Shown here: piece by piece, positions 25,906 to 36,100 of the stretch | Layout: each line of letters opens with the position of its first letter | Numbering within the stretch: the stretch's first letter is position 1 | Source of the DNA: an uncultured Verrucomicrobia subdivision 3 bacterium | Lineage (GTDB): Bacteria > Verrucomicrobiota > Verrucomicrobiia > Limisphaerales > UBA11358 | Assembly (NCBI GenBank): GCA_903827955.1 | Contig: CAIKKJ010000023.1 | Coordinates: 1-45,449 of the forward strand | Reading direction: 5' to 3' | Length of the DNA: 45,449 nt | Notes under the pieces: model-generated | What the model was told of the DNA's origin: nothing | The model's database searches: none | What the model saw: the letters and a program-made list of their open reading frames with translations, nothing else | Translations under genes and position numbers: made by a program

Positions 25906-26988
25906 TCAAACTTTTTCACGCTGGATGCTGCCCGCCTGCACCGTCCAGCGTTGCAAATCGCGGCCCAGTTCGCTCGGCCAGTTTTCCTCGGTGCAGGTCA
26001 TGAAAACCTGCCCGCGCGTTTTGCGCGCGGATTCGAGCAGCGGCAAAAATCCGCTGCGCCGTTTCAAATCGAGTTCACCCATCACGTCATCAATCAATAA
26101 AATCGGCGGCGAGCCGTGGATGCCGGTGAGAAATTCCGCCTGCGCCATCTTCAGCGCAATCGCCAGCGTGCGCTTCTGTCCTTCGCTGCCGAACTGCGCG
26201 GCAGATTTTTCGTTCTGCAACAGTTGCAAATCATCGCGGTGCGGCCCGACGAGCGTGGCGCGAAACGATTTTTCTCGCGCGCGCGACGCCGCGAGTTCCA
26301 CCGCGAAATCATTTTTCACGCTCGGCAGATATTCGATGCGCAATTCCTCCGCATCATTCGAGATGCGGCGATACGCCAGCCGCGCGAGCGGGGAAAATTT
26401 TGGCACCAGCTCGCGACGGGCGCGGATGAGGTCGTTGCCGAGCTTCACCATTTCGGCGGAAAAACTTTCCAGCGCCGCCTCGTCCACGGTGCGTTGCTTG
26501 AGCAGCGCGTTACGGTTGCGGACGGCGTGCATGTAACGCTGGAGCAGCGGCAGATACCCCGGCTGCGTCTGCGCGAGCAGCAGATCAATGAAGCGCCGCC
26601 GTGAGCGCGCCGTGCCTTTGACGAGCTGCAAATCTTCCGTGCAAAAAATCACGGTGCGCAGCGCGCCGAAATAATCCGCGAGCTTTTTCACCGGCTGGCC
26701 GTCGAGCGCGAGCTTCCGTTCGCGCAAGGCCCAATACATTTTGATCTCGTGGTCGCCCTGCCCCACCACGTTGCCGCCGACAAAATAACCTTTCGCGCCG
26801 TGCCGAATCATCTGCGCGCCGCCGACGCCGCGAAAGGAACGCAGCGTGGCCATGAGGTAAATCGCTTCGAGGATGTTCGTCTTGCCCTGCGCGTTGTCGC
26901 CGAGCAGGACGTGGAAGCCCGGCGAAAAATCCGCGTCCAACCGCGCGTAGTTGCGGAAGTCTCGGAGTCGCAGATGGGCCAGATGCAC
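25906..26988 (-). CDS. recF: DNA replication and repair protein RecF
   Basis: RecF is an SMC-like ATPase that loads RecA at gaps with RecO and RecR. The 360-residue protein starts MHLAHLRLRDFRNYARLD and has Walker A GDNAQGKTN near residue 30. The ABC-type signature region reads SEGQKRTLAIALKMAQ and Walker B ILLIDDVMGELD. The RecF landmarks TEDLQLVKGTARSRRRFID, FSAEMVKLGNDLIRAR and LVGPHRDDL are present. The length is standard. It is not beside dnaN or gyrB, as it often is elsewhere. The upstream gene is a papain-like hydrolase 41 bp away on the same strand, so the two may be co-transcribed. Confidence 0.93.
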   Translation of the reverse strand: MHLAHLRLRDFRNYARLDADFSPGFHVLLGDNAQGKTNILEAIYLMATLRSFRGVGGAQMIRHGAKGYFVGGNVVGQGDHEIKMYWALRERKLALDGQPVKKLADYFGALRTVIFCTEDLQLVKGTARSRRRFIDLLLAQTQPGYLPLLQRYMHAVRNRNALLKQRTVDEAALESFSAEMVKLGNDLIRARRELVPKFSPLARLAYRRISNDAEELRIEYLPSVKNDFAVELAASRAREKSFRATLVGPHRDDLQLLQNEKSAAQFGSEGQKRTLAIALKMAQAEFLTGIHGSPPILLIDDVMGELDLKRRSGFLPLLESARKTRGQVFMTCTEENWPSELGRDLQRWTVQAGSIQREKV

Positions 26989-27029
26989 GCGCGGAAAATA
27001 GCCGCAACCGGCGCGGCGACGAAGTCTTT

Positions 27030-27743
27030 TCAGCGGCGCTTGATTTTTTCCAGCCGCGCGCGGACGCCGGTTTTGATTTTCTTCGCCAGCGCGGAAACTT
27101 TTTCGCCGGGCATTTCGCGCAGCAGCAAATACTTCGTGTGCGGCAGCGGCGAATTGGCGATGTCCTCCGGCGCGGTGTTTTTGCCAGCCACACCGGGAAC
27201 GAGGTCAATGCCCGCATGGTTAAAAAGCTGTTTCACGAACGCCGAACAATAAATCGAGCGTTCCTGCGCCAGCCGATTTTCCTGCGCGCGCAGCTCCGGC
27301 TTCTTCAGCACGGCAAGCGTGCCGAGCAGTTCGCGGATGGAATATTTTTCGCGGCTGGCGACGAGTTCCAAGCCTTCGCGCAACAAATTAGCAACTTGCG
27401 TTTCGTCCAAGCCGAAATCCAGCACGGCGAGCGTGGGAAACATTTTTTCGTCGAAATATTTTTCCGCGCGATTTTTCTGCGCGCCGAGCTGGATGTTTTT
27501 CCGCAAAATCTGGAGGTCGGATTCCAAAACCCAGTGCTGGCCGTCAATGCGTCTGCCCTCGAACAAAAATGCGTGCGACCAGTCGCTCCAGCGGCGTTCG
27601 GCGTGCAGATGCCGTTGCGCGAGGCGGATGGCGCTGTCCACCTTGGTGATGCCGCCGCACAGGCCGACGCGCCCCGGCGCGGCGTAACGCTCGATGAATT
27701 CGCGGTTGGAAATGCCGGTGACGGTGATGATTTTGGTTTCCAT
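27030..27743 (-). CDS. Predicted permuted papain-like (YiiX/NlpC-P60-type) cysteine hydrolase
   Basis: The start chosen is ATG at 27743 (METKIITVTGISNREF); the longer frame upstream is antisense to the next gene's start. Like YiiX-type permuted NlpC/P60 proteins, the histidine comes first: RWSDWSHAFLFEG with His57. WVLESDL follows, and much later IYCSAFVKQLFNHAGID with Cys166. Family members are thought to cleave amide or lipid ester bonds in envelope or membrane substrates. No signal peptide is seen, so this one may be cytoplasmic. The middle (about residues 80-160) is helical and charged. The assignment rests on these motifs only. Confidence 0.6.
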   Translation of the reverse strand: METKIITVTGISNREFIERYAAPGRVGLCGGITKVDSAIRLAQRHLHAERRWSDWSHAFLFEGRRIDGQHWVLESDLQILRKNIQLGAQKNRAEKYFDEKMFPTLAVLDFGLDETQVANLLREGLELVASREKYSIRELLGTLAVLKKPELRAQENRLAQERSIYCSAFVKQLFNHAGIDLVPGVAGKNTAPEDIANSPLPHTKYLLLREMPGEKVSALAKKIKTGVRARLEKIKRR

Positions 27744-27831
27744 ACCGGAATTTTTAACGGCGGTGGCGTGCGAAGCAAGCTGCGCTTTTGATTCCGCTTC
27801 AAACCTCCGGTCAAAAATGTTTTCATAGCGC

Positions 27832-29430
27832 ATGGTTCCGTGCGTCATTTTTGAAGACGAGCATCTGCTGGTGGTTTCCAAACCCGCCGGCTGGAACACG
27901 CACGCGCCGTCGCCCTACGCCGGTGAAGGCATTTACGACTGGTTGCGTCACCGCGAGCCGCGCTGGGCTTCGCTCGCCATCCTGCATCGGCTCGACAAGG
28001 AAACGAGCGGCGTGCTCGTCTTCGGCAAGACGCCGCTCGCCAACAAATCGATCACGGAACAATTCACCCAACGCCGCGTCCACAAAAAATATCTCCTGCT
28101 CACCGACCGCGCCGTGCCGGCGAATGAATTCACAGTGAAGACGGCGCTGCTGCGCGTCGGCGAAAAATATGCCAGCCGTCCCGGCGGCGAAGTAGCGGAA
28201 ACAAAATTCACGCCGGTGGCGGACGCAAAATTCGGGAATGGAAAATTGAAGATGGTTCACGCCGAACCGCTGACCGGTCGCACGCACCAAATCCGCGTCC
28301 ACGCGGCGGAAAATGGCTTTCCAATTTTGGGCGACACGCTTTACGGCGGCACAAATTCATCACGAGTTTTTCTGCACGCGGGGGAAATTTCGTTCACGCA
28401 TCCGGCCACGGACAAGCTCGTGAGATTTTTGTCGCCGCCGGATTTCGACTGCGAGCCGCGCCTGACGTTGCGCACCGCGGTTGTCGAACCGGAGCTAACG
28501 AATGCCTTCCGGCTGATTCACGGCGCGAGCGACGGCTGGCCGGGCTGGTTCGTGGAAAAGCTCGGTGACTTTTTGCTCTCGCAGGCGGACGGCGAATTGA
28601 ATCCGGCGCAACGCGCAGAACTCGCGCGGCTCGCAAAAAATTTTGGCTCGCGCGGCGCGTTTCACAAAATTCTTTCGCGCCACGTCCGCAAATCGAACGT
28701 GACCGACGCCTCGCCGCAGTTGGTGCTCGGCGAACCTGCGCCGGAGCGGTTTGAGATTTTGGAAAACGGCATCCGCTACGAGATGAGTTTCAACGAAGGC
28801 TATTCCGTCGGGTTGTTTCTGGATCAACGTGACAACCGGCGGCGATTTTTGGCGAATTATGTCGCAGCCGACTTCCCGTTTTTCCAATCGGAAATCGGAA
28901 ATCGGAAATCGGAAATCTTAAATTGTTTCGCCTACACCTGCGGCTTCTCGGTTTGCGCGGCGAAAGCGGGCGCGGGGACGACGAGCCTGGATCTCTCGAG
29001 AAAATATCTCGAATGGGGTAAACGCAATTTCGCGCTGAACGGCCTCGACCCGGCGGCGCACGATTTTATTTACGGCGACACGTTCGACTGGCTACGGCGG
29101 CTGGCCAAGAAAGGCCGCACGTTCGACGCCATCGTGCTCGATCCGCCGACATTTTCGCAGTCAAAGGAACACGGCACGTTCCGCGCAGAAAAAGATTACG
29201 GCCAGCTCGTCACCGCCGCCCTGCCCGTCCTAAAATCTGGCGGCTTGCTGCTGGCCTCGACCAACGCGGCGGATTTTCCGCCGGAGAAATTACTCGCGGA
29301 AGTGGCGACCGCCGTCCGTGCGGCGAACCGGAAAATCGTGAAGCAGCATTACGTCCCGCAGCCGCCGGATTTCCCGGTGAGCCGCGAGGAGCCGGCGTAT
29401 TTGAAAACAGTGTGGCTGAAAATTGGCTGA
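27832..29430 (+). CDS. Fusion of RluA-type pseudouridine synthase and RlmI-like SAM methyltransferase
   Basis: Residues 1 to about 215 form an RluA-family pseudouridine synthase: EDEHLLVVSKPAGWNTH, catalytic Asp55 in LHRLDKETSGVLVFGK, KKYLLLT, PLTGRTHQIRVHA and PILGDTLYGG. Residues from about 225 match the RlmI/RlmK class I methyltransferase: GWPGWFVEKLGDFLL, YSVGLFLDQRDNRR, LNCFAYTCGFSVCAAKAGA for SAM binding, DLSRKYLEWGKRNFALNG, and IVLDPPTFSQSK as the catalytic-loop motif. Both halves modify RNA bases, so one polypeptide may make two marks on rRNA or tRNA. The targets are unknown. Between the DQRDNRR motif and the SAM motif lies a 7-bp repeat tract (see 28887-28917). The gene is divergent from the papain-like gene, 88 bp away. 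Confidence 0.88.
   Translation: MVPCVIFEDEHLLVVSKPAGWNTHAPSPYAGEGIYDWLRHREPRWASLAILHRLDKETSGVLVFGKTPLANKSITEQFTQRRVHKKYLLLTDRAVPANEFTVKTALLRVGEKYASRPGGEVAETKFTPVADAKFGNGKLKMVHAEPLTGRTHQIRVHAAENGFPILGDTLYGGTNSSRVFLHAGEISFTHPATDKLVRFLSPPDFDCEPRLTLRTAVVEPELTNAFRLIHGASDGWPGWFVEKLGDFLLSQADGELNPAQRAELARLAKNFGSRGAFHKILSRHVRKSNVTDASPQLVLGEPAPERFEILENGIRYEMSFNEGYSVGLFLDQRDNRRRFLANYVAADFPFFQSEIGNRKSEILNCFAYTCGFSVCAAKAGAGTTSLDLSRKYLEWGKRNFALNGLDPAAHDFIYGDTFDWLRRLAKKGRTFDAIVLDPPTFSQSKEHGTFRAEKDYGQLVTAALPVLKSGGLLLASTNAADFPPEKLLAEVATAVRAANRKIVKQHYVPQPPDFPVSREEPAYLKTVWLKIG
28887..28917. repeat. Heptanucleotide tandem repeat inside the fusion gene
   Basis: Four perfect copies of ATCGGAA plus ATC. They encode SEIGNRKSEI at about residues 353-362, in a loop just before the SAM-binding motif. 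Because the unit is 7 bp, gain or loss of one copy would shift the frame and cut off the methyltransferase half. Confidence 0.9.
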
Positions 29431-29446
29431 AAAATCCGGCGGAAGT

Positions 29447-29522
29447 TGGTGGGCCTGCTCGGACTTGAACCGAGAACCAAAGGATTATGAGTCCTCTGCT
29501 CTAACCATTGAGCTACAGGCCC
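29447..29522 (-). tRNA. tRNA-Ile2 (anticodon CAU, lysidine type)
   Basis: The 76-nt gene has a perfect 7-bp acceptor stem (GGGCCTG/CAGGCCC), discriminator A and encoded CCA. The D arm is AGCTCAATGGTTAGAGCA, the anticodon loop CTCATAA (anticodon at 29487-29489) and the T arm GGTTCAAGTCC. CAU could mean Met or Ile2. The acceptor positions C4-G69 and C5-G68, known TilS identity elements, and the resemblance to E. coli tRNA-Ile2 favour Ile2, whose C34 becomes lysidine to read AUA. It is convergent with the fusion gene. Confidence 0.88.
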
Positions 29523-29589
29523 AAAATGTTGTAAATAAAGATTAAAACTGCGTTTTTGTTACTCGCATTTTCCTGATTGTATCCCGGCT

Positions 29590-30042
29590 TTGTATCCCGC
29601 AAAGCCAACGCGTCACGCACGACTTTTGCCGGATGGGAAGCGGCGCTCATTGCTCAAAGCTCCCAATTTATTGCAATACTTTAGCACGGGCACTTATTTT
29701 GGGCGGATTAACATTGAGGGCAAGGTTTTTCGGGAAAGCCTCGTAACTGATATATTCACAACCGCCAAGCTTCGTTTGGGCGACTTCATCAAAAATAGGC
29801 TTAAGCGCGTGGCGCAGCCGGTCGCTTGAACTTTCGCCACTGCCCGCCCCAGTTATGAGACCGAGCTAGACGCCGACCATACCTTGAGACCGGCTAGCAA
29901 ACTTTACCGGCATCGGTTGATCACCGCCCTTCTCAAATCATTGCCAGAACTTGATACTCTACACCCTGCTAAAATTTCCAAGCCTGACTGCCGCGCTTGG
30001 GCGCCGAAGTTCGCCGCCAGTTATAATAGGATAAGCGGATAA
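29590..30042 (+). pseudogene. Remnant of a tyrosine-type integrase (N-terminal part, in-frame stop, truncated)
   Basis: The frame reads LLQYFSTGTYFGRINIEGKV, then RESLVTDIFTTAKLRLGDFI, meets a TGA at 27-29 of line 29801 (29827-29829), then continues in the same frame: SYETELDADHTLRPASKLYR, HRLITALLKSLPELDTL, ISKPDCRAWAPKFAASYN, and stops at 30042. This order matches the arm-binding and SAM-like core-binding domains of integrases found in this phylum. The catalytic domain with its R-H-R-Y residues is missing. It is therefore a dead piece of an integrated element, next to the tRNA-Ile2 gene. The region 29523-30192 is also more AT-rich than its flanks. Confidence 0.65.
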
Positions 30043-30192
30043 AAACGACTGGCATACCAAATGAATTTTTGCCCCTGATGCTTTGGATCATCGAGCATCT
30101 TAAATAACCCACTTTTACAGAACGTTTGTCGGGTGGCCGAGGTTTTGAAGTTGGGTTAGATTGTGGGCATCTATCCCAAACCACTAATCACT

Positions 30193-33100
30193 ATGCATTC
30201 TTCACGGAACCAAGCAATCGCTTTATTCTGCGTGGCACTGGCTGTCATTTGGACTTCAGCAACCGCCTTAGCGCAATCATACGTGGCGGGTTCACCGCCC
30301 AACGACGCGACGGCGGCAAAATATTTTCCCTACCACTTCACAACCGTATCTAACATCAAATACGGCTCCGGTTCATCGCAAGTAGGCGACATCTGGCTGC
30401 CCAATTATTCCGGACAGCCCACGCCTGCCAACAGCACCAGTCGCCCGGCGGTCGTCGTCGTGCACGGCGGCGGGGGCACCAGCGGCAGCCGCAACAGCAC
30501 GCGGGAACTACAAATCAGTGGATTCTGTGCTTCGCACGGTTATGTGGCATTTAACATTGATTACCCGATTGGCGCGGTATATCCGCAGAACATTCAATCC
30601 TGGCGACTGGCGGTGAGGTTTCTACGGGCTAATGCTGCCACTTATGGCATTGATCCCAATCACATCGGCATCACCGGTGGTTCCTTTGGCGGTTATTGCA
30701 GTGGATTCCTGAGCGGCATTACGAACGGCCAACACACGATCGAGGCAGACAGCAACTCCAAATACAATAATGCGTCGCTTGATTTGGACAGCGCGGGAGA
30801 TCTCGCTGCTTACTCCGGCGATATTCAATGCGGGATTGATTTGTATGGCCCGATGGACCAAGTCACGTCCGGCAACGCGGGGGGCCAATATAGCAGCCCT
30901 ACTACGGCGACACTTTTTAATTCTTCCCCGGTCAATTACGTTCACGCGACGTCGGCTCCGCTGATGATTGCGCACGGCACCGCGGACACCACCGTCAGCA
31001 TTTCGCAAAGCAAGACGATGACCAATCGGCTGGGGCAATTGCATGTGCCCTACCAGTTCTGTGTGGTGCAAAATGCAGCACACACCTTTTACTATTACCA
31101 GAGCAGCGGCGGTTCATGGCCGCCGGGCAATTCGGCGCTCGACCTGCGCGCGACCGCCTTTGACTGGTTCGATAAATATCTGCTGGCGGCTGCAAATCCG
31201 CCGGTTATTTCCGTTCAGCCCACACCGCAATCTGGCTGTTCGGGTTATGCGGCCAGCTTTAGCGTGACTGTGACCGGCACTTCTCCGCTTCACTATCAAT
31301 GGTCTGGTCCCAGCGGCGTCATTGCCAACGCAACTAATGCCACCTATACGATCGCCAGCTTGAGCGGCGTAAACGTGGGAAATTATTTCGTCACCATCAC
31401 CAATAGCTTCGGCAGCGTGACGAGCAGCAGCGTCGCCCTCGTAGTTAACACGGCCACGCCACCGGGAATCACCGTGCAGCCGGCCAACACCTCTGTTTTG
31501 GCGGGCAATGCAACCAACTTGATTGTGGTTGCCACAGGTGATGCCCTGCAATACCAGTGGTCGGGGCCCAATGGTGTCATCGCCAACGCCACCAATGCGA
31601 CCTACACCATCACGAATGCGGCCAACAGTGACGCAGGGAGTTATTCTGTGGTGGTTTACAATTCCTGCAATGCCGTGACCAGCTCGAATGCAATCCTGAC
31701 CGTCAATGGTCCACCCAGCATTACCGGCCAGCCGCTTAGCGTCATCACCTGCACCGGCACCTCTGCCAGCTTGTTTGCCGCGGCAAATGGCACAGCACCC
31801 TTGAGCTATCAGTGGTATGGAGTCATTAACGGAATTATTTCCGGAGCCACTTCCAACAGTCTCACTTTGAATAATCTTAGCGTTGCTGATTCCGACAATT
31901 ATTACCTGGTGGTAACCAATGCCTTTGGTTCCGCCAACAGCAGCAACGCCTTGCTGACCGTCAGCGCCAATTCCAACGTGACCATTACCAGCGATGCCAC
32001 GAACACGGAAGTAGCGGCAGGCGGCACGGCGATTTTTAGCGTGAGCGTCAGCGGCGGCGGACCCTACACCTACGTTTGGCTAAAGAACGACTATGATACG
32101 ATCTCAAACAATCCGTCCGCCACAACCGCCACACTGGTGTTGACTAATGTGACCGCAGCGGATTCGGCCTATTATCATTGCTTCATCAATAACGATTGCT
32201 TCACCGCTTCGTCGACCAACGCCACCTTGGTCGTGGATGTGGCGCCGACAATCACGCAGCAGCCGCTGAGTAGCACTAACAATGTGAATGCCACCGTGAC
32301 GCTAAGCGTGACTGCCGACGGCACTTTGCCCATCAGCTATCAGTGGAGAACGAACGGTGTTAACTTGGCCAACGCCACCAACAGCACACTGGTGTTCAAT
32401 TCGATTCAGACTTTTAACGCCGGCGCTTATGACGTCATCGTCGCCAATAACTTCGGTTCCGTGACGAGCGCTGTGGCCAATGTGTCCGTGAATATTTCCA
32501 CCACTGGCTCGATTGCGTCGAGTAGTGCCGCCTCGGTGCAGAGCGCCGCCAACGCCGCCCTGGATATCGACGAGCAAACCGCCGGCTATGTCAAAGTTAA
32601 GTTTTCCACCGTCACCGGAACGGGAACGGGTATGGCCAAAGGATATTATGGATTTGATTTGACGGGTCAGAATCCGAATACGAACTCGCCGGCCACATTG
32701 AATGTTCCCTGCTTGTCGGCTTCCGGCGCAACTCACATTCAAGTTTGGGGCCTCCTCCAAGCTTACCCAGGAATGGCCAACAACATCACTTGGAACACGG
32801 CGCAAGCGAACGACACCACTACGAATGGAATGTTGACCAGCGGTGGTTTTACTGCCGCCACTATTGGAACCAACACGCCCTGTGCCGGCGGGGCCGTGAC
32901 CAATGTCATTACCCTACCAGCCGGCTGGGGGCAATTCATTGTAAGCAATAAATTGGTGTTGGTGCTAACGCCGGCCAATCCCACGGGCGATAGTGCGAAT
33001 GGCTTCCGCCCGAACATCACGAACCTACCCGTGCTAGCATTTAACTTGGCTGGTCAGATCACCACGCCAACCATCTCAACCCAGCCAAGCAGCCTGGCAG

Positions 33101-36100
33101 TGTGTTCCAATACCCCGGTCAACTTCACCGTGGTTGCCGGAGGTGCCCAGCCGCTGAGTTATCAATGGCAGTATGGCGGAGTGAATATTAATCCCGGCGC
33201 AAATCCTTCGGCTGCGACTGCGACCCTATCGTTAACCAGCCCAAGCCCCGCCAACAACGGTAACTATCAAGTAATTATCACCAATTCCTATGGTGCGGTA
33301 ACAAGCAGCATCGCCTCGTTGACGGTCAGCGCGGATCCGCCGGTTAATGTCATCACCCCGCCCGCGAATACCAGCGGAGTATTGGGTGGCAGCGCGAGCT
33401 TCACGGTCGCGGCCAACGGCGGCACTTTGACTTATCAATGGTATCAAGGCGCGACCCCGATTTCCGGCGGGACCAATGCCACCTTGAATTTAAGCAATTT
33501 GACCACCAACAGCGCCGGCAGCTATACGGTGTTGATCAATAATTCCTGCGGTAACGCCAGCCAGTCCGCCACATTAACCATCAACACACCGCCTGTCATC
33601 ACGCAACAACCGGCGAATCAAAGCGTTTTCGTCGGTGGCTCGGCTAGCTTCAGTGTCACGGCGACCGGGACCACGCCCCTGGTCTATCAGTGGCGCAGTA
33701 ATAGTGTTCCCATCAATGGGGCGAATAACATCACTTACACTTTGACTGGCGCAACCACGAATCAATCCGGTTATGCATTTGACGTCATCATTACCAATAA
33801 CTTTGGCTCGGTTACCAGTTCACCGGCTGCGACGTTGACGGTCTCTCCCATCACTTCTTCAGGAACCGTGGTGATTAGTGAAGTCTATGCCGGTGGTGGC
33901 AAGACGGGCGCACCTTACAAATATGACTATGTGGTTTTGAAAAACATCAGCGCCAATCCGGTGAGCATCAATGGTTGGTCGCTGCAACACGATAAAGTTG
34001 GTGTCTGGCAAACGCCTTTTGCCCTACCCAACGCCACATTACCCGCCGGCGGCTACTACCTGATTCAATGTTATAACGATGGAAGCGCTGGGACAAATGG
34101 TTCCAATCTGCCCGCTCCGGATGCCACCGCAACCCAGTCCAGCGTTTGGAACATGTCTTATGCCTCAGCAGATGCGGTAGCTCTGGTCAACAATACTACC
34201 ACTTTGACCTCGTGCTCATCCTCTAGTGTCGTTGACTTGGTTGGCGCAGGCACCGCCACCGGCAATTGCTATCTCGGATCCGGGGTCACGCCTGCCGGCG
34301 CTTCCGCAACATTGGCGATGACGCGCGCGGGAGGCGGATGTCAGAATATCGGCGACAACTCGATTGATTTCGCGACGGCGGCGCCCAGCCCAAAAAACAG
34401 TGCGACCACGCCCGTATCGTGTGCAATCCCAAATCAGCCGCCAACAATTACAACCCAGCCGTTGAGCCACGTGACTTCCGGCCCGACGACGAGTTTTAGT
34501 GTAGCCGTGGCCGGCACCGCGCCGTTTGCCTATCAATGGTTCGCCGGTGTTTCGCCGATCAGCGGAGCGACTAATATCAGTTATGTCTTGAACAATGTGA
34601 CCTCGAATAATTCTGGAAACACATTCTATGTTGTTGTGACCAATATTTATGGCGCGGCGACTAGTTCAGTTGCGGTTCTGACATTTAACCCATACTATAA
34701 CGAATTACTATCTTTGGAGGCGGTCAAATCGCATTATTATCTTCAAACCAACACGACGGCAGTGGATTTGCCGGTTGCCTCCGGCGGAACTTATTCCTGG
34801 GCCGCCGAAGCGCAAGGAATTTTGCCGGCGCAGATCACTGGCACGACGGTAAGTTATGCCGGAACCAATCTGCCGAATCCGTTTGTTCAGTCGGCGATGG
34901 ATGACACCGGTTTGGCGCAGGACGAACTGCTCTACGGCACGAAGAATGCCCTGGATGCCGCTTTCAACAATGGTAATTACCATTATGTCACGACGTTCGA
35001 CAGCGGAAACACTTACGTGAATGACCTGCCGCTCGGCACCAATGGCGATGCCTACCCGAATGTTCCGACCCTGACTGCGCCGGTTGGTGATTGGTCGGCA
35101 GGCAAATTGACGGTGCATGCGGTTACTGGCGGTTATGCGTTGAGTTGGGTGCCGCTGACAGCGCCGCAAGACCAGATCAATATTGCCATCAATGACGCCG
35201 CTGGCAATGCCATCACTGAATTGGATGGGTTGCCCGGCAACATCACGAATTATGTCTTGCCTGGAAGCATTTTGGATCCGAACAAGGATTACCAACTGGA
35301 GTTGACCTTCACGCACATGAATTATCGGGGAACAAATGCGGTCGGCACCATCTTGTATGGTTTGTTTGAAGCCAACAACGATTTCACGGTGCACACGGAC
35401 CCGACGGGCGTGGCTGGCGGCGTGCAGGCGACCAACTATGCAACCATTCGCAACGGAACCAACAGTTTGAACGACATCAACGAGCAAGCATTCGGTTACT
35501 TGATGGCCAAATACAGCACCAATGGAAGTTCTGCCAAGGCCTATCTGCAATTCAATTTGGCGGGGGCAAATTATGATGCGACCCAACCAGCCACATTGCG
35601 ACTGTATCCGGGCACTGGCGGTGGTTCGCAACGCATCCAAATCTGGGCGCTAAATCAGGCGTTTACCGCGCCAACAAATTTGAACAACCTCAATTGGAAT
35701 CAGGCTCCCGCCAACGATACCAATGGCAACAGTATGTTGACCAGTGGTGCCGCTACTGCCAGTTTGCTGACAGATGTGCAATTGGCGAATACAACCAACG
35801 AAATCATCATTCCTGCGCCATGGGGACAATTTGTCTTTAACAATCAAGTAACCTTGGTTATTGGAACATCGATCGCGATAGCCGGAGATGTCAACAGCAG
35901 CGCAGGATTCCGCGTAGCGGCGACGAACGGTGTTCCGTTGCCGACCTTGCGCTTTAGTTCCGGCCCGAATTACACCCAATTTCAACAGGCCTATGACGCG
36001 GGCCTCGGTTTGTTCGGCGGCGAGAATGTGATCTTCACGAACACCAGCGGCCTGACTTTTTATGCGTGGTCATCCGCCGATCCAACACTTCCGGTCTCGA

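Noticed and set aside
27744-27899. 52-residue N-terminal extension of the papain-like hydrolase
   Set aside because: It overlaps the start of the divergent fusion gene and shows no domain features; METKIITVTG is the natural start.
29447-29522. Calling the CAU tRNA an elongator or initiator Met tRNA
   Set aside because: The acceptor stem has C4-G69 and C5-G68 and the body resembles tRNA-Ile2; the start-tRNA hallmark of an unpaired first base is absent. Met remains a small possibility.
34708-35640. 310-codon ORF antisense to the esterase gene
   Set aside because: No domain, and the opposite strand carries a continuous secreted-protein frame.
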